Shown here in pieces: positions 8,897 to 18,040 of a DNA stretch of 64,000 nucleotides; the first letter of the stretch is position 1; each line of letters starts with the position of its first letter. The stretch is from Streptosporangiales bacterium (GTDB lineage Bacteria; Actinomycetota; Actinomycetes; Streptosporangiales; WHST01). The position numbers and the translations under genes are program-made. Below the pieces are notes generated by a model, which worked only from the letters and a program-made list of their open reading frames with translations, searched no databases and had not been told where the DNA came from. The stretch covers positions 44,855 to 108,854 of the forward strand of contig WHTA01000013.1 in NCBI GenBank assembly GCA_009379825.1, in the 5' to 3' direction.

Positions 8897-9634
8897 GTGC
8901 GCGTCGGGCTCTTTGTTACCTGTATCAATGACGCGGTGTTGCCGGAGACCGGGAAGGCGACGGTCCGGTTGCTCGAGCGGCTCGGGTGCACCGTGGCGTT
9001 TCCGATGGGTCAGACGTGTTGTGGGCAGATGCACTTCAACACCGGGTACCGGCCGGAGTGCGTGCCGCTGGTGCGGCGGTTCGTGGACGCGTTCCGCGGT
9101 TACGACGCGGTGGTCGTGCCGTCGGGGTCGTGTACGGGGATGATTCGCCACTACCACTCGGTCGTGGCGGAGGAAGCCGGCGACCGGGCGCTGCAGGACG
9201 CGGTCACGGAGACGGTGCCGCGGGTCTACGAGCTCAGTGAGTTCCTCGTGGACGTGCTCGGCCGGGTGGACGTGGGAGCGACGTTCCCGCACCGGGTCAC
9301 GTACCACCCGACGTGCCACTCGCTGCGGCTGCTCGAGGTCGGGGACCGGCCGCTGCGGCTGCTCGGCGCGGTGCGCGGGATCGACCTGGTGGACCTGCCC
9401 GCGGCCAGCGAGTGCTGCGGGTTCGGCGGCACCTTCGCGCTGAAGAACGCCGACGTGTCCACGGCGATGGGCGCGGACAAGGTCGCGCACGTCCGGCAGA
9501 CCGGCGCCGAGGTGGTCGTTGCGGGTGACAACTCGTGCCTCACCCACATCGGCGGGCTGCTCAGCCGGCTACGTACGGGCGTACGCACCATGCACCTCGC
9601 CGAGGTGCTCGCCGCCACCGGAGGTGATCGCTGA
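8897..9634 (+). CDS. lutA: L-lactate oxidation iron-sulfur protein LutA
   Basis: 245 residues, the usual LutA length. Two CCG domains are seen: TCINDAVLPETG with QTCCGQMHFNTGY, and PTCHSLRLLEVGD with ASECCGFGGTFA. These bind Fe-S or heterodisulfide-type cofactors. LutA, LutB and LutC form the complex that oxidises L-lactate to pyruvate. The stop overlaps the lutB start (TGATG), so the pair is coupled. lutC is separated by an opposed aminotransferase gene. Confidence 0.9.
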   Translation: MRVGLFVTCINDAVLPETGKATVRLLERLGCTVAFPMGQTCCGQMHFNTGYRPECVPLVRRFVDAFRGYDAVVVPSGSCTGMIRHYHSVVAEEAGDRALQDAVTETVPRVYELSEFLVDVLGRVDVGATFPHRVTYHPTCHSLRLLEVGDRPLRLLGAVRGIDLVDLPAASECCGFGGTFALKNADVSTAMGADKVAHVRQTGAEVVVAGDNSCLTHIGGLLSRLRTGVRTMHLAEVLAATGGDR

Positions 9635-11082
9635 TGTCGACGTTCATGGGGATGCCGGCCTTCCCCGAGGCGGCCAAACACGCACTGGCCGACACCCAGC
9701 TGCGCCGCAACCTCGCACACGCCACGTCGACGATCCGCGCGAAGCGCGAGCAGGCCATCGGCGAGCTGCCGGACTGGCCGGAGCTGAGGCAGGCGGCAGC
9801 GGCGATCAAGGACCACACGCTGCGCCACCTGGACACCTACCTCGAGCAGTTCGAAGGCGCGGTGCAGCAGGCCGGCGGCCACGTGCACTGGGCGCGCGAC
9901 GACACCGAAGCCTGCCGCATCGTGCTCGACCTCGTCCGCGCGCACCAGGCCGACGACGTGGTGAAGGTCAAGTCGATGGCCACCCAGGAGATCGGCCTGA
10001 ACGAGGCGCTTGGCGCGGCCGGCGTCGCCGCGTGGGAGACCGACCTCGCCGAGCTGATCGTGCAACTGGGCGACGACGCGCCCAGCCACTTCCTCGTCCC
10101 CGCCATCCACCGCAACCGCACCGAGATCAAGGAGATCTTCCAGCGCGAGATGGCCGCCGTCGGCCGCCCGGCACCTGCCGACCTCACCGACGAGCCCCGC
10201 CGGCTCGCCGAAGCGGCCCGGCTGCACCTGCGGGAGAAGTTCCTCCGTGCGAAGGTCGGCATCTCCGGCGCCAACTTCGCCGTCGCCGACACCGGGACGC
10301 TGGTCGTCGTGGAGTCCGAGGGCAACGGCCGGATGTGCCTGACGCTGCCCGAGGTGCTCATCTCCGTGGTCGGCATCGAGAAGCTCGTACCGAGCTGGAC
10401 GGACCTGGAGACGTTCCTGCAGGTGCTGCCTCGGTCGTCCACCGCCGAGCGGATGAACCCGTACACCTCGACCTGGAGCGGAGTCACCCCGGGCGACGGG
10501 CCACAGGAGGTGCACGTGGTGCTGCTCGACAACGGCCGCAGCCGGGCGCTCGCCGACACCGTCGGCCGGCAGGCGCTGCGCTGCATCCGCTGTTCCGCCT
10601 GCCTCAACGTCTGCCCGGTGTACGAGCGGGTCGGCGGCCACGCGTACGGCTCGGTGTACCCCGGGCCGATCGGTGCGATCCTGAACCCGCTGTTGCACGG
10701 GACGACCGACCCGCACGACGCCGCACTGCCGTACGCGTCCACCCTCTGCGGTGCCTGTTACGAGGTGTGCCCGGTCGCGATCGACATCCCGTCGGTGCTG
10801 GTGGAGCAGCGCGCGGCGGCCGTCGACACGAAACGACAGTCACGCAAACCCGACCCGGAGCGGGCGGCGATGCGGGCGGCGGCGTGGTTGTTCGCCGAGC
10901 CCAACCGACTGGCCCGGGCGGAACGGGCCGCGTCGGCTACCCGCGCAGTGACCGGTCGGATCCGTCGACTGCCGCGGCCGATTGCCGGCTGGACGGACTC
11001 TCGTGACATCCCCTCGCCGCCACGAGAATCCTTCCGCGCCTGGTGGCGGCGCACCCGTGGCTCGGACAGCACCCACGGGTAG
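9634..11082 (+). CDS. lutB: L-lactate oxidation iron-sulfur protein LutB
   Basis: 482 residues. The N-terminal LUD-like domain contains VKVKSMATQEIGLNEAL and GISGANFAVADTGTLVV. A 4Fe-4S ferredoxin pair follows: CIRCSACLNVCPVY near residue 312 and CGACYEVCPVAIDIP near residue 370. The C-terminal tail is basic. It carries electrons in lactate oxidation together with LutA and LutC. A good GGAGG lies inside the end of lutA, nine bases before the ATG. Confidence 0.9.
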   Translation: MSTFMGMPAFPEAAKHALADTQLRRNLAHATSTIRAKREQAIGELPDWPELRQAAAAIKDHTLRHLDTYLEQFEGAVQQAGGHVHWARDDTEACRIVLDLVRAHQADDVVKVKSMATQEIGLNEALGAAGVAAWETDLAELIVQLGDDAPSHFLVPAIHRNRTEIKEIFQREMAAVGRPAPADLTDEPRRLAEAARLHLREKFLRAKVGISGANFAVADTGTLVVVESEGNGRMCLTLPEVLISVVGIEKLVPSWTDLETFLQVLPRSSTAERMNPYTSTWSGVTPGDGPQEVHVVLLDNGRSRALADTVGRQALRCIRCSACLNVCPVYERVGGHAYGSVYPGPIGAILNPLLHGTTDPHDAALPYASTLCGACYEVCPVAIDIPSVLVEQRAAAVDTKRQSRKPDPERAAMRAAAWLFAEPNRLARAERAASATRAVTGRIRRLPRPIAGWTDSRDIPSPPRESFRAWWRRTRGSDSTHG

Positions 11083-11111
11083 CCGACAACAGCCGCGGCC
11101 TCCACGTCCGA

Positions 11112-11267
11112 TCAGGAGTGAACGTGACCGCCCTGGAGATGCGTCCTCAGGTACGCGATCTTGTCGTCTCGCTCCATATACTCGTCGACGCCTTCGGCCA
11201 GCCATCGCCAAGCCTCTGCGTCGTATCCCGCCAGGTCGAGCCACCACACGTTGCGCTCACCCGACAC
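11112..11267 (-). CDS. Small hypothetical protein, 51 aa
   Basis: The GTG start is preceded by AAAGGAGG with a five-base spacer, one of the strongest ribosome-binding sites in the window. An upstream in-frame ATG at 11303 has a weak site and is less likely. The product is acidic and aromatic (VWWLDLAGYDAEAWRWLAEG, then a basic helix ending HLQGGHVHS) with no signal peptide or membrane segment. I do not recognise the family. It lies between lutB and the aminotransferase, opposed to lutB. Confidence 0.55.
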   Translation of the reverse strand: MSGERNVWWLDLAGYDAEAWRWLAEGVDEYMERDDKIAYLRTHLQGGHVHS

Positions 11268-11444
11268 GACGACCTCCTTTACGGTCCCCGAGCCAGACGA
11301 CATCTTCTCTTTCGCGGATCGGTAGCCGGACCGTCGGTATTACGGAGTACGGCTGCACCAAGACGCACGGTGAGATCGGGGCCGTTACTCGTTACTGAGC
11401 GAAGTGTCGCGAGGTCGCGGAGGTACCACTCGCGCGCTCTACGG

Positions 11445-12530
11445 TCAGCCCTGCAACGCCGCTACTGCGAGGTCGACGTCGGCCTCGGTGTTCCAGAGGT
11501 GGAAGCCGAGCCGGACGTTGCCGGCCCGCGCCGAGACCGCGCATCCCGCCGCCCGCAGCTTCTCCGCGGCCGACCCTTCGGGGTCGGGCAGCGTCACGAT
11601 CGCACTGCCCGTAGGGTCCGCGCCGACGCGCTTGCGGAGCAGGTCAGCCAGCGCGCTGTCGTGCGCGTACACCTCGGCGGGCGGCACGCTGGTGAACAGC
11701 TCGAGCGCGGGCACGGCACCGACCCAGCAGTGCCAGGCCGGTGAGATGTCGAACCGCTGGGCCGTCGACGCGAGCTGCATCTCCGGTCCGTAGATCGAGT
11801 CCCACCTCGACTCGCCCGCGTACCAGCCCGCGTAGAGCGGGCGGAGCCAGTCGAGGCGCTCCGGCCGGACGGTGAGGAAAGCCGTTCCCCGTGGGTGGCA
11901 CAGCCACTTGTACCCACCGCACACGGTGATGTCGAAGCGGCTCGCATCGACCGGCAGCCAGCCGGCGGCCTGGGTGACGTCACACATGGTGAGCGCTCCG
12001 GCGGCGGTAGCCGCGTCCCGCACCGCGTCCGCGTCGGCCACCTCGCCGGTCGCCGACTGGGCGAGCGAGTACGCGACCAGGGTGGTCTCCGTTCGTACGG
12101 CGTCGGCCAGCTCGGCCAGCGGCACGTGCCGTACCCGCACGCCGCGATCGGCGTGGACGAGGAACGGATACACCACCGAGGAGAAGTCGCCTGCAGGCAC
12201 GACCACGTCGGCGCCGTCGGGCAGCGCCGCGGCGACCAACCCCGCCCACACGGAGACCTGGTTGCCGACCGCGACCCACTCGCCTGGCACGCCGACGAGC
12301 TTGGCGTACAGCTCGCGACACCGCTCGACGGCGGTGTCGTACCCCGGTGCGGACGCGTCCCCGCCTGCCCAGACCTCCAGCTCGGTGTGCAGCGCACGCA
12401 ACGTCGACTGGGTCGGCAGGCCGATGGTCGGAGCGGCGAAGTGTCCTGGCGGTGGTTCAGGCCATTCACGGCGGACGAGCTGTGACAGTTCCACAGCCGC
12501 GAGTCTCTCGCAGAAGTCGGGTTCGCGCAC
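11445..12530 (-). CDS. Class V aminotransferase family protein (PLP-dependent)
   Basis: 361 residues with the fold-type I, class V pattern: SLAQSATGEVADADAV, MCDVTQAAGW with the PLP-pairing Asp, and GGYKWLCHPRGTAFL with the Schiff-base Lys. Kynureninases, cysteine desulfurases and isopenicillin N epimerase-like proteins share this fold; no motif decides among them. The GTG at VREPDFCERL is preferred because the upstream extension is rich in Pro/Ser and lacks homology-like character. It sits between lutB and lutC on the opposite strand, divergent from lutC with about 75 bp between. Confidence 0.8.
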   Translation of the reverse strand: MREPDFCERLAAVELSQLVRREWPEPPPGHFAAPTIGLPTQSTLRALHTELEVWAGGDASAPGYDTAVERCRELYAKLVGVPGEWVAVGNQVSVWAGLVAAALPDGADVVVPAGDFSSVVYPFLVHADRGVRVRHVPLAELADAVRTETTLVAYSLAQSATGEVADADAVRDAATAAGALTMCDVTQAAGWLPVDASRFDITVCGGYKWLCHPRGTAFLTVRPERLDWLRPLYAGWYAGESRWDSIYGPEMQLASTAQRFDISPAWHCWVGAVPALELFTSVPPAEVYAHDSALADLLRKRVGADPTGSAIVTLPDPEGSAAEKLRAAGCAVSARAGNVRLGFHLWNTEADVDLAVAALQG

Positions 12531-12604
12531 CGCCGTAACAGCGGGTGGTGAAGGCGCACAGCAGCGAGGGTGGCTTACCGTGAGGGAGTGCGAGGTGTAC
12601 GCCC

Positions 12605-13240
12605 ATGAGCAGGGCAAGGGACGAGATCTTGGCGCGGGTCCGCGGCGCGCTGCGTGACGTACCACGAAGTGAGACGGCGACAGAACCGTCGATACCGCGG
12701 GCGTACGGCCGGGGTGCCGACCCGGACACGGACGTGGCGGCGCTGTTCACCGACAGGGTCGAGCACTACCGCGCCACGGTCCGCCGGATCGCCGCAGCCG
12801 AGCTGGCGACCGCCGTCGCGGACCGGCTCGCCGAGCGAACCGTCGGCCGGCTCGTCGTCCCCGCCGACCTGCCCGCGGAGTGGCTGGACGCGACCAGCGC
12901 AGAGGTGGTCCGCGACGACGGCGACCACACCGCGGACGACCTCGACCGGATCGACGCCGTGCTGACCGGCTGCGTGGTCGCCGTCGCTGAGACCGGCACG
13001 ATCGTGCTGGACGCCGGCCGCCACCAGGGCCGCCGCGCGATCAGCCTGGTGCCCGACTACCACCTCTGTGTCGTGCATGCGGACCAGGTCGTCGGTACGG
13101 TGCCGGAGGCGATCGGCCGGCTCGACCCCGGCCGACCGCTCACCTGGATCAGCGGGCCGTCCGCGACCAGCGACATCGAGCTGGACCGTGTCGAGGGTGT
13201 GCACGGCCCGCGTACGCTCGACGTGCTGCTCGTCGGCTAA
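12605..13240 (+). CDS. lutC: L-lactate utilization protein LutC (LUD domain)
   Basis: 211 residues. The LUD signature is clear: DAVLTGCVVAVAETGTIVLD, then RRAISLVPDYHLCVVHADQVV, and the closing TWISGPSATSDIELDRVEGV with HGPRTLDVLLV. LutC completes the LutABC lactate-oxidising complex. In other genomes it directly follows lutB; here a class V aminotransferase and a small gene on the other strand lie between. It therefore needs its own promoter, in the 75-bp divergent region. Confidence 0.92.
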   Translation: MSRARDEILARVRGALRDVPRSETATEPSIPRAYGRGADPDTDVAALFTDRVEHYRATVRRIAAAELATAVADRLAERTVGRLVVPADLPAEWLDATSAEVVRDDGDHTADDLDRIDAVLTGCVVAVAETGTIVLDAGRHQGRRAISLVPDYHLCVVHADQVVGTVPEAIGRLDPGRPLTWISGPSATSDIELDRVEGVHGPRTLDVLLVG

Positions 13241-13264
13241 CCGCCTGCCGCTGTTCATCTCGTC

Positions 13265-14192
13265 GCGGTGGCCGAGCTCCACGACCCGTACTGCGTCACC
13301 GGCCATGGCGCTACGACTACGAGCACGAGCGGCCGCTGCACGACGCGCTCGACCACGGGTTCACCAGCGTGGAGGTGACGTCTGGTTGGTCGGCGGCGAG
13401 CTGCTGGTCGCGCACGACCTCGCTGACGTCGACCCGACCCGCACGATGGAGAGCCTCTACCTTGACCCGCTGCGCGCGATCGTCAAGGCGAACGGCGGCA
13501 GCGTCCACCCCGGCGACGACGGACGGTTCCAGCTGCTCGTCGACGTGAAGAGCGAGGCGGTCAGCACGTACCGGGCGCTGCACAGGACACTGCGGGAGTA
13601 CCCGGACATCATGACCCGCTGGGTCGGCGGTCAACCCAAGCAGCGGGCGGTGGACGCGGTGGTCAGCGGGAACCGCGCGCTCGAGGTCATGACCGACCAG
13701 CGGGTCAGGTACGCCGGGTACGACGGCAGGCTGGCCGACCTCGACTCCGGCCCGCCGCCCACGGTCATGCCGCTGGTCAGCGACAACTGGACCAACCACT
13801 TCAGCTGGACCGGCGACGGCCCGATGCCCGCGGACGAACGGGCCAGGTTGCGCGCGCTCGTCGCGACCGCGCACGACAACGGCTACCTGGTGCGGATCTG
13901 GGCGACTCCCGACGAGCCCGGCGAAGCACGTGAAGCGGTCTGGCAGGAGCTCGTCGACGCGGGCGTCGACTACCTGAACACCGACGATCTCGCCGGCCTG
14001 CAGGACTTCCTCACCGCCAGGGCGCCGGCGCGCCTGATCGGACCCGCAATCCGTTGGCTACCAACGGGTAACGTCACCCGGCCGGGTGAATCTCCTGCGC
14101 ACGAACGAGGCAACGTGCAATTGTCTAAACGGTCTCGCACTGTAATGTTCTGGTTGCACCGGGTTGCGTTTGACGGGCGGTCACCGTGTTAA
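13265..14192 (+). pseudogene. PI-PLC/GDPD-like phosphodiesterase gene, frameshifted
   Basis: The N-terminal motif YDYEHERPLHDALDHGFTSVE is read in one frame, while the continuation DVWLVGGELLVAHDLADVDP is in another. One base is missing near 13375, where VEADVWL would be expected. The rest is intact: LLVDVKSEA, LVSDNWTNHFSWTGDG, NGYLVRIWATPDEP and VDYLNTDDLAGLQDFL, the pattern of TIM-barrel phosphodiesterases of the PLC/AIM6 type. No signal peptide is present, so the 5' end is also lost. The frame runs about 50 codons past the usual family end. Confidence 0.75.
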
Positions 14193-14202
14193 CGTTTTGT
14201 GG

Positions 14203-15207
14203 ATGGGAGCGCAAGCCACTGTCGGGGGCAAGGCACGGCGAGCGGCGCGGGTAGCGGTTGGACTTGCTCGTCCATCGTCCCGCCCGAGGTACGTCGCGGC
14301 GGTCCGACGCCGCCTCCGGTCCAACGAGTTCTCTTCCGGCGACCCGAACGAGATCTGTCTCGTCTGTGGAGCAGGCCGGCCCAAGCGGAAGACCATCAGG
14401 TACTCCAAGGACCCCAACACGGTCTGCGACGTTCGCGTCTGCCGGCGCTGTGGCCACGTCGGCAACCCGGACAACGTGCACGACTACCGCAACTTCCAGA
14501 AGCTGGAGAAGCTCCCGCTGCGCGCCCGGGTGGGCACGGAACAACGGCAGGGCAGGGAGTTCTACATGGCCAAGATGGCGGCCGAGATGCTCGGCCGCCC
14601 GAACCTCAGCGTGCTCGTCTACGGCGCCGGACGCAGCTTCGACAACAAGCACATCGAGGCGTTGCCCAACGTGCACCGCGTCGCCGTCGCCGACGTGATG
14701 AAGCTCAGGGACGACACCGAGTTCGTCGACATCAACCAGCCCGCGAATCAGAAGTTCTCGCTGGTGCTCGCGAGTGAGGTCGTGGAGCATTTCCTGAACC
14801 CGCAGGAGGACTTCCAGAGCCTCTTCAACTACGTCGAGGACGACGGTCTGCTGCTCTGCTCGACGAACGTCTACGACGGCAGCGACCTGGCGAAGCACAA
14901 GTACATCTTCATTCCCGGGCACACGTCGTACTACACGCCGGAGGCGCTGGCGCACATCGCCCGCAGCAACGGCTACTACATCGACTTCAGGGTGCCGTGG
15001 GTGGCGACCGGCTACGGCGGGCCGCGCAAGCGCTACCTGTTCCTCACCAAGGACCTCTCGCTGCTCACCAACATCGCCTGCTACTTCGGCAAGCGCATGT
15101 ACGCGCCCTCGGAGCGTCCGCACGCGGACACCGAGCTCGCTGAGGCCATCGCGGCGGAGAAGAAGCAGGCAGCACAGCAGAAGCAGGACAAGGCCGCCGG
15201 CGACTGA
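14203..15207 (+). CDS. SAM-dependent methyltransferase with N-terminal zinc-binding motif
   Basis: 334 residues. A Cys4 motif (ICLVCGAG and VCRRCGHV) precedes a methyltransferase-like domain: VLVYGAGRSFDNKH replaces the usual GxGxG, and LVLASEVVEHFLNPQEDF and EDDGLLLCSTNV are the post-motif segments. YIFIPGHTSYYTPEALAHIA matches the late helix of class I enzymes acting on sugars or lipids. The C-terminus is Lys/Gln-rich (EKKQAAQQKQDKAAGD). The ATG at 14203 is preferred; an in-frame start at 14164 is possible. The substrate is unknown. Confidence 0.75.
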   Translation: MGAQATVGGKARRAARVAVGLARPSSRPRYVAAVRRRLRSNEFSSGDPNEICLVCGAGRPKRKTIRYSKDPNTVCDVRVCRRCGHVGNPDNVHDYRNFQKLEKLPLRARVGTEQRQGREFYMAKMAAEMLGRPNLSVLVYGAGRSFDNKHIEALPNVHRVAVADVMKLRDDTEFVDINQPANQKFSLVLASEVVEHFLNPQEDFQSLFNYVEDDGLLLCSTNVYDGSDLAKHKYIFIPGHTSYYTPEALAHIARSNGYYIDFRVPWVATGYGGPRKRYLFLTKDLSLLTNIACYFGKRMYAPSERPHADTELAEAIAAEKKQAAQQKQDKAAGD

Positions 15208-15260
15208 CCCACCCCCGCAGCTGGCTGGCGTCAGTTGCGTAGTGCACCGGAGATACTGGC

Positions 15261-16178
15261 ATGGTGCCCCGCCGTCATGTCCTGCTCGCGTTGTTCGTCG
15301 TCGTCATCTGAGGCGTCAACTTCGTCATCGTGGACATCGGCCTGGAGACGTTCCCGCCGCTGCTCTTCGTGGCCCTGCGGTACGTGGTGGCGCTGTTCCC
15401 CGCGGTGCTGTTCGTCCCCCGGCCGAAGACCAAGATGCGGTACGTCGTCGCAGTGGGGACGTTCATCGGCTGTGGCCAGTTCTCCCTGCTCTTCGTCGGC
15501 ATGCACCTGGGCATGCCGCCCGGGCTCAGCTCCATCGTGCTGCAGGCCCAGGCGATCTTCACCGTGGTGTTCGCGCTGGCAGCGCTGCGGGAGCGGCCGA
15601 CGGGTCACCAGCTGGCCGGGCTGCTGATCGCGACCTCGGGGATCGTCGTGATCGCCGTCAACCGCAGCCTGCACACGGAGTTGTTCCCGCTCCTGCTCGT
15701 CGTCGCCACCGCGGCGTCTTGGGGTATCGGCAACATCGCGTCGCGGCGCGCGTCGGCCGACGGGCTCTCGCTGATCGTCTGGTCGAGCTTCATCCCGCCG
15801 ATCCCGCTCTTCGTGCTCTCCCTGCTGTTCGAGGGACCGGCGGCGATCGCGCAGGCGTTCACGACGCTGTCGTGGAGCGGCGTCGGCGCGCTGCTCTACC
15901 TGGCGGTGCTCGCCACCCTGGTCGGGTTCGGCATCTGGGCATCCCTGCTGCGGCAGCATCCGGCCGCGGCGGTAGCCCCGTTCTCGTTGCTGGTGCCGGT
16001 CGTCGACATCGCCACCGCCTGGTTGGTGCGTGGCGAGTGGATGTCGGTCGCCGAGCTCGGCGGCGGCGTGCTCGTGCTCGTCGGCCTGATGGTGCTCAAC
16101 CAGGTGCTGCGCCGGCGGCGGCCGAGCCGGCCTGCGCAGGTCAGCGCGGTGACGGTGAGTGACCGCACCGCAGATTAA
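15261..16178 (+). pseudogene. EamA-family (DMT) transporter with in-frame TGA at codon 17
   Basis: From the ATG at 15261 the frame reads a hydrophobic start (MVPRRHVLLALFVVVI), then TGA at 15309-15311, then GVNFVIVDIGLETFPPLL and the rest of a ten-helix EamA protein. In the family this site is Trp in an LLWGxNF motif, so TGG to TGA is the simplest explanation. A GTG at 15330 could restart translation, giving 282 residues without most of helix 1. Downstream sequence is intact, which suggests a recent change or a sequencing error. Confidence 0.75.
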
Positions 16179-16179
16179 T

Positions 16180-16198
16180 TTGACAACCGTTTCCAATA
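16180..16198 (+). promoter_or_regulatory. Putative Zur operator upstream of the metal-uptake operon
   Basis: TTGACAACCGTTTCCAATA is an imperfect inverted repeat and matches the site at 20257-20275 in 16 of 19 positions. It lies 48 bp before the substrate-binding gene, immediately after the EamA stop. Fur-family regulators bind AT-containing palindromes of this size, and a Zur-like gene ends the operon, so autogenous zinc control is likely. Confidence 0.7.
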
Positions 16199-16245
16199 AG
16201 ACGAGTCTGATCGGTGAGGAGCCTTTTATGTCCTGAGGAGAGCCA

Positions 16246-17229
16246 GTGCCCGGTCCGCGAGGTCGTGTCAGTTCGTGGCGTGTCGCCGTGCTCGCGTCGG
16301 CCCTTGTCATGGCGCTGCCAGTGCTGGCGGCCTGCGGACCGGGCACGTCCGCCAGCGAGAAGGACGGCGGCCGGATCCAGGTGGTCGCGACCACCACACA
16401 GGTCGCCGACTTCGCCAGGAACGTCGGCGGCAAGCGGGTGCAGGTCACCCAGCTGCTCAAGCCGAACGTGGACCCGCACGACTTCGAGGCCGCCCCGGCG
16501 GACATCCAGGCGATCAGCGCGGCCGACCTCATCGTGAAGAACGGCCTCGGGCTGGAGGCCTGGCTGGACGACACCATCGAGGCCGCCGGCTTCGACGGCA
16601 CCACCGTCGACACCAGCAACGGCGTGGCCGTACGTGAAGCTGCGGAGGAAGAAGAAGAGGAGCACGGCGAGGAGCACGGGCACGGCGAGGACGACCCGCA
16701 CATCTGGCACAACCCGGCGAACGCGAAGATCATGGCGCGCAACATCGCGAACGGGTTGGCCGAGGTCGACGCCGAGCACGAGAAGGACTACCGGGCCAAC
16801 CTGAAGAAGTACTCCGCCGAGCTGGACGAGCTGGACGCCGACATCAAGAAGCAGATCGCCAGCATCCCGAAGGAACAGCGCAAGCTCGTCACCAACCACG
16901 ACGCCTTCGGCTACTACCTCGACCACTACGGGATCAGGTTCGTCGGGTCGATCATCCCGAGCCAGGACAGCTCGGCCGAGCTGTCCGGCAAGCGCCTCGA
17001 CGATCTGGTCGACAAGATCAAGGCCGAGCAGGTGCCTGCGGTGTTCTCCGAGTCGAGCCTGTCGCCGAAGACCGCGCGCACGATCGGTGACCGGGCCGGC
17101 GTCAAGGTCGTCGCAGGTGAGGACTCGCTCTACGGCGACACCCTGGGGCCGCGCAGCTCCGACGGCGGGACGTACATTGCCATGATGGAGCACAACACGG
17201 AGACGATCGTCGGAGGATTGGGTGGCTGA
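16246..17229 (+). CDS. znuA: Zinc/manganese ABC transporter substrate-binding lipoprotein
   Basis: 327 residues of the cluster A-I metal-binding group. A lipobox (LPVLAAC) anchors it outside the membrane. Metal-ligand motifs are NVDPHDFEAAPAD, a His/Glu-rich loop EEEEEEHGEEHGHGEDD followed by PHIWHNPANA, and the late NHDAFGYYLDHYGI. The acidic histidine loop is typical of zinc-type ZnuA/AztC proteins rather than manganese binders. The GTG start follows GAGGAG. It overlaps the ATPase gene by eight bases and heads a five-gene operon behind a Zur-like operator. Confidence 0.88.
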   Translation: MPGPRGRVSSWRVAVLASALVMALPVLAACGPGTSASEKDGGRIQVVATTTQVADFARNVGGKRVQVTQLLKPNVDPHDFEAAPADIQAISAADLIVKNGLGLEAWLDDTIEAAGFDGTTVDTSNGVAVREAAEEEEEEHGEEHGHGEDDPHIWHNPANAKIMARNIANGLAEVDAEHEKDYRANLKKYSAELDELDADIKKQIASIPKEQRKLVTNHDAFGYYLDHYGIRFVGSIIPSQDSSAELSGKRLDDLVDKIKAEQVPAVFSESSLSPKTARTIGDRAGVKVVAGEDSLYGDTLGPRSSDGGTYIAMMEHNTETIVGGLGG

Positions 17230-18031
17230 GGCGCCGGCATCCTGGCCGTCATCGACCGCCGATGACGGCCACGCCGCTGAGGTGACCCTGCGCCTCGACG
17301 ACGCCTACTTCGCCTACGACGTCGCGCCGGTGCTCGAACGCGTGCACGGCATCGCACACGCCGGTGACTCGGTCGCACTCATCGGCCCCAACGGCGCCGG
17401 CAAGTCCACGTTGTTGAAGGGCATCCTCGGGCTGGTGCCGCTGGTCCGCGGCAGCATCACCGTGTTGGGCACCACACCGGCCAAGGCCCGCAGGCGGATC
17501 GGCTACGTGCCGCAGGCGGACACCCTGGACGCCGAGTTCCCCGTCTCCGCCGCGCAGGTCGTACTGATGGGCCGCTACCGCGCCATCGGGTGGCTGCGGC
17601 GTCCCGGCAAGGCCGACCGGCAGCTCGCCCTCGACGCGCTCGACCGGGTCGGCCTGCGCGACCGTGCAGGTGACCAGTTCGGCGCGCTCTCCGGCGGGCA
17701 GCGCCAGCGGGTGCTGCTCGCGCGTGCCATCGTCAGCGAACCGCGGATGATGCTGCTCGACGAACCCACCGGCGGCCTGGACGCGGTGAGCCAGGAGGCG
17801 CTGCTCGAGGCCCTGCGCGAGCTCAAGCAGGCCGGCGTCACCATCGTGGTCTCCACCCACGACCTGTCGCTTGCGCACCTGGCCTGCGACGAGGTGTGCC
17901 TGCTGAACAAGCACCAGTTCGCGTACGGCCCGGTGGAGTCCACCCTCACCCCGGACAACCTGCGGGCGACGTACGGCGGCCACGCGCTCGAACTGCCCGG
18001 CGAGCACGTGATCATCGCGCAGAACCGGTGA
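17222..18031 (+). CDS. znuC: Metal ABC transporter ATP-binding protein
   Basis: 269 residues. Walker A GPNGAGKST, signature LSGGQRQRVLLARA, Walker B MMLLDEPTGGLD and the switch His in STHDLSLAH are all intact. It would drive import of zinc (or manganese) captured by the upstream lipoprotein through the two downstream permeases. The GTG start overlaps the end of the lipoprotein gene, and the first permease follows nine bases on. Confidence 0.9.
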   Translation: MAEAPASWPSSTADDGHAAEVTLRLDDAYFAYDVAPVLERVHGIAHAGDSVALIGPNGAGKSTLLKGILGLVPLVRGSITVLGTTPAKARRRIGYVPQADTLDAEFPVSAAQVVLMGRYRAIGWLRRPGKADRQLALDALDRVGLRDRAGDQFGALSGGQRQRVLLARAIVSEPRMMLLDEPTGGLDAVSQEALLEALRELKQAGVTIVVSTHDLSLAHLACDEVCLLNKHQFAYGPVESTLTPDNLRATYGGHALELPGEHVIIAQNR

Positions 18032-18040
18032 CGGCAGACC

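Noticed and set aside
9226..10716. 496-codon frame antisense to lutA/lutB
   Set aside because: Composition is that of a GC-bias shadow, and both plus-strand genes are unmistakable by their Fe-S motifs.
15309..15311. TGA considered as selenocysteine or Trp recoding
   Set aside because: No selenocysteine insertion structure is evident and the residue is Trp in the family; other genes use TGA as a normal stop.
15231..16745. 504-codon minus-strand frame over the EamA gene and the metal-binding lipoprotein
   Set aside because: Arg/Gln/Asp-rich low-complexity product without domain; the plus-strand reading has clear families.
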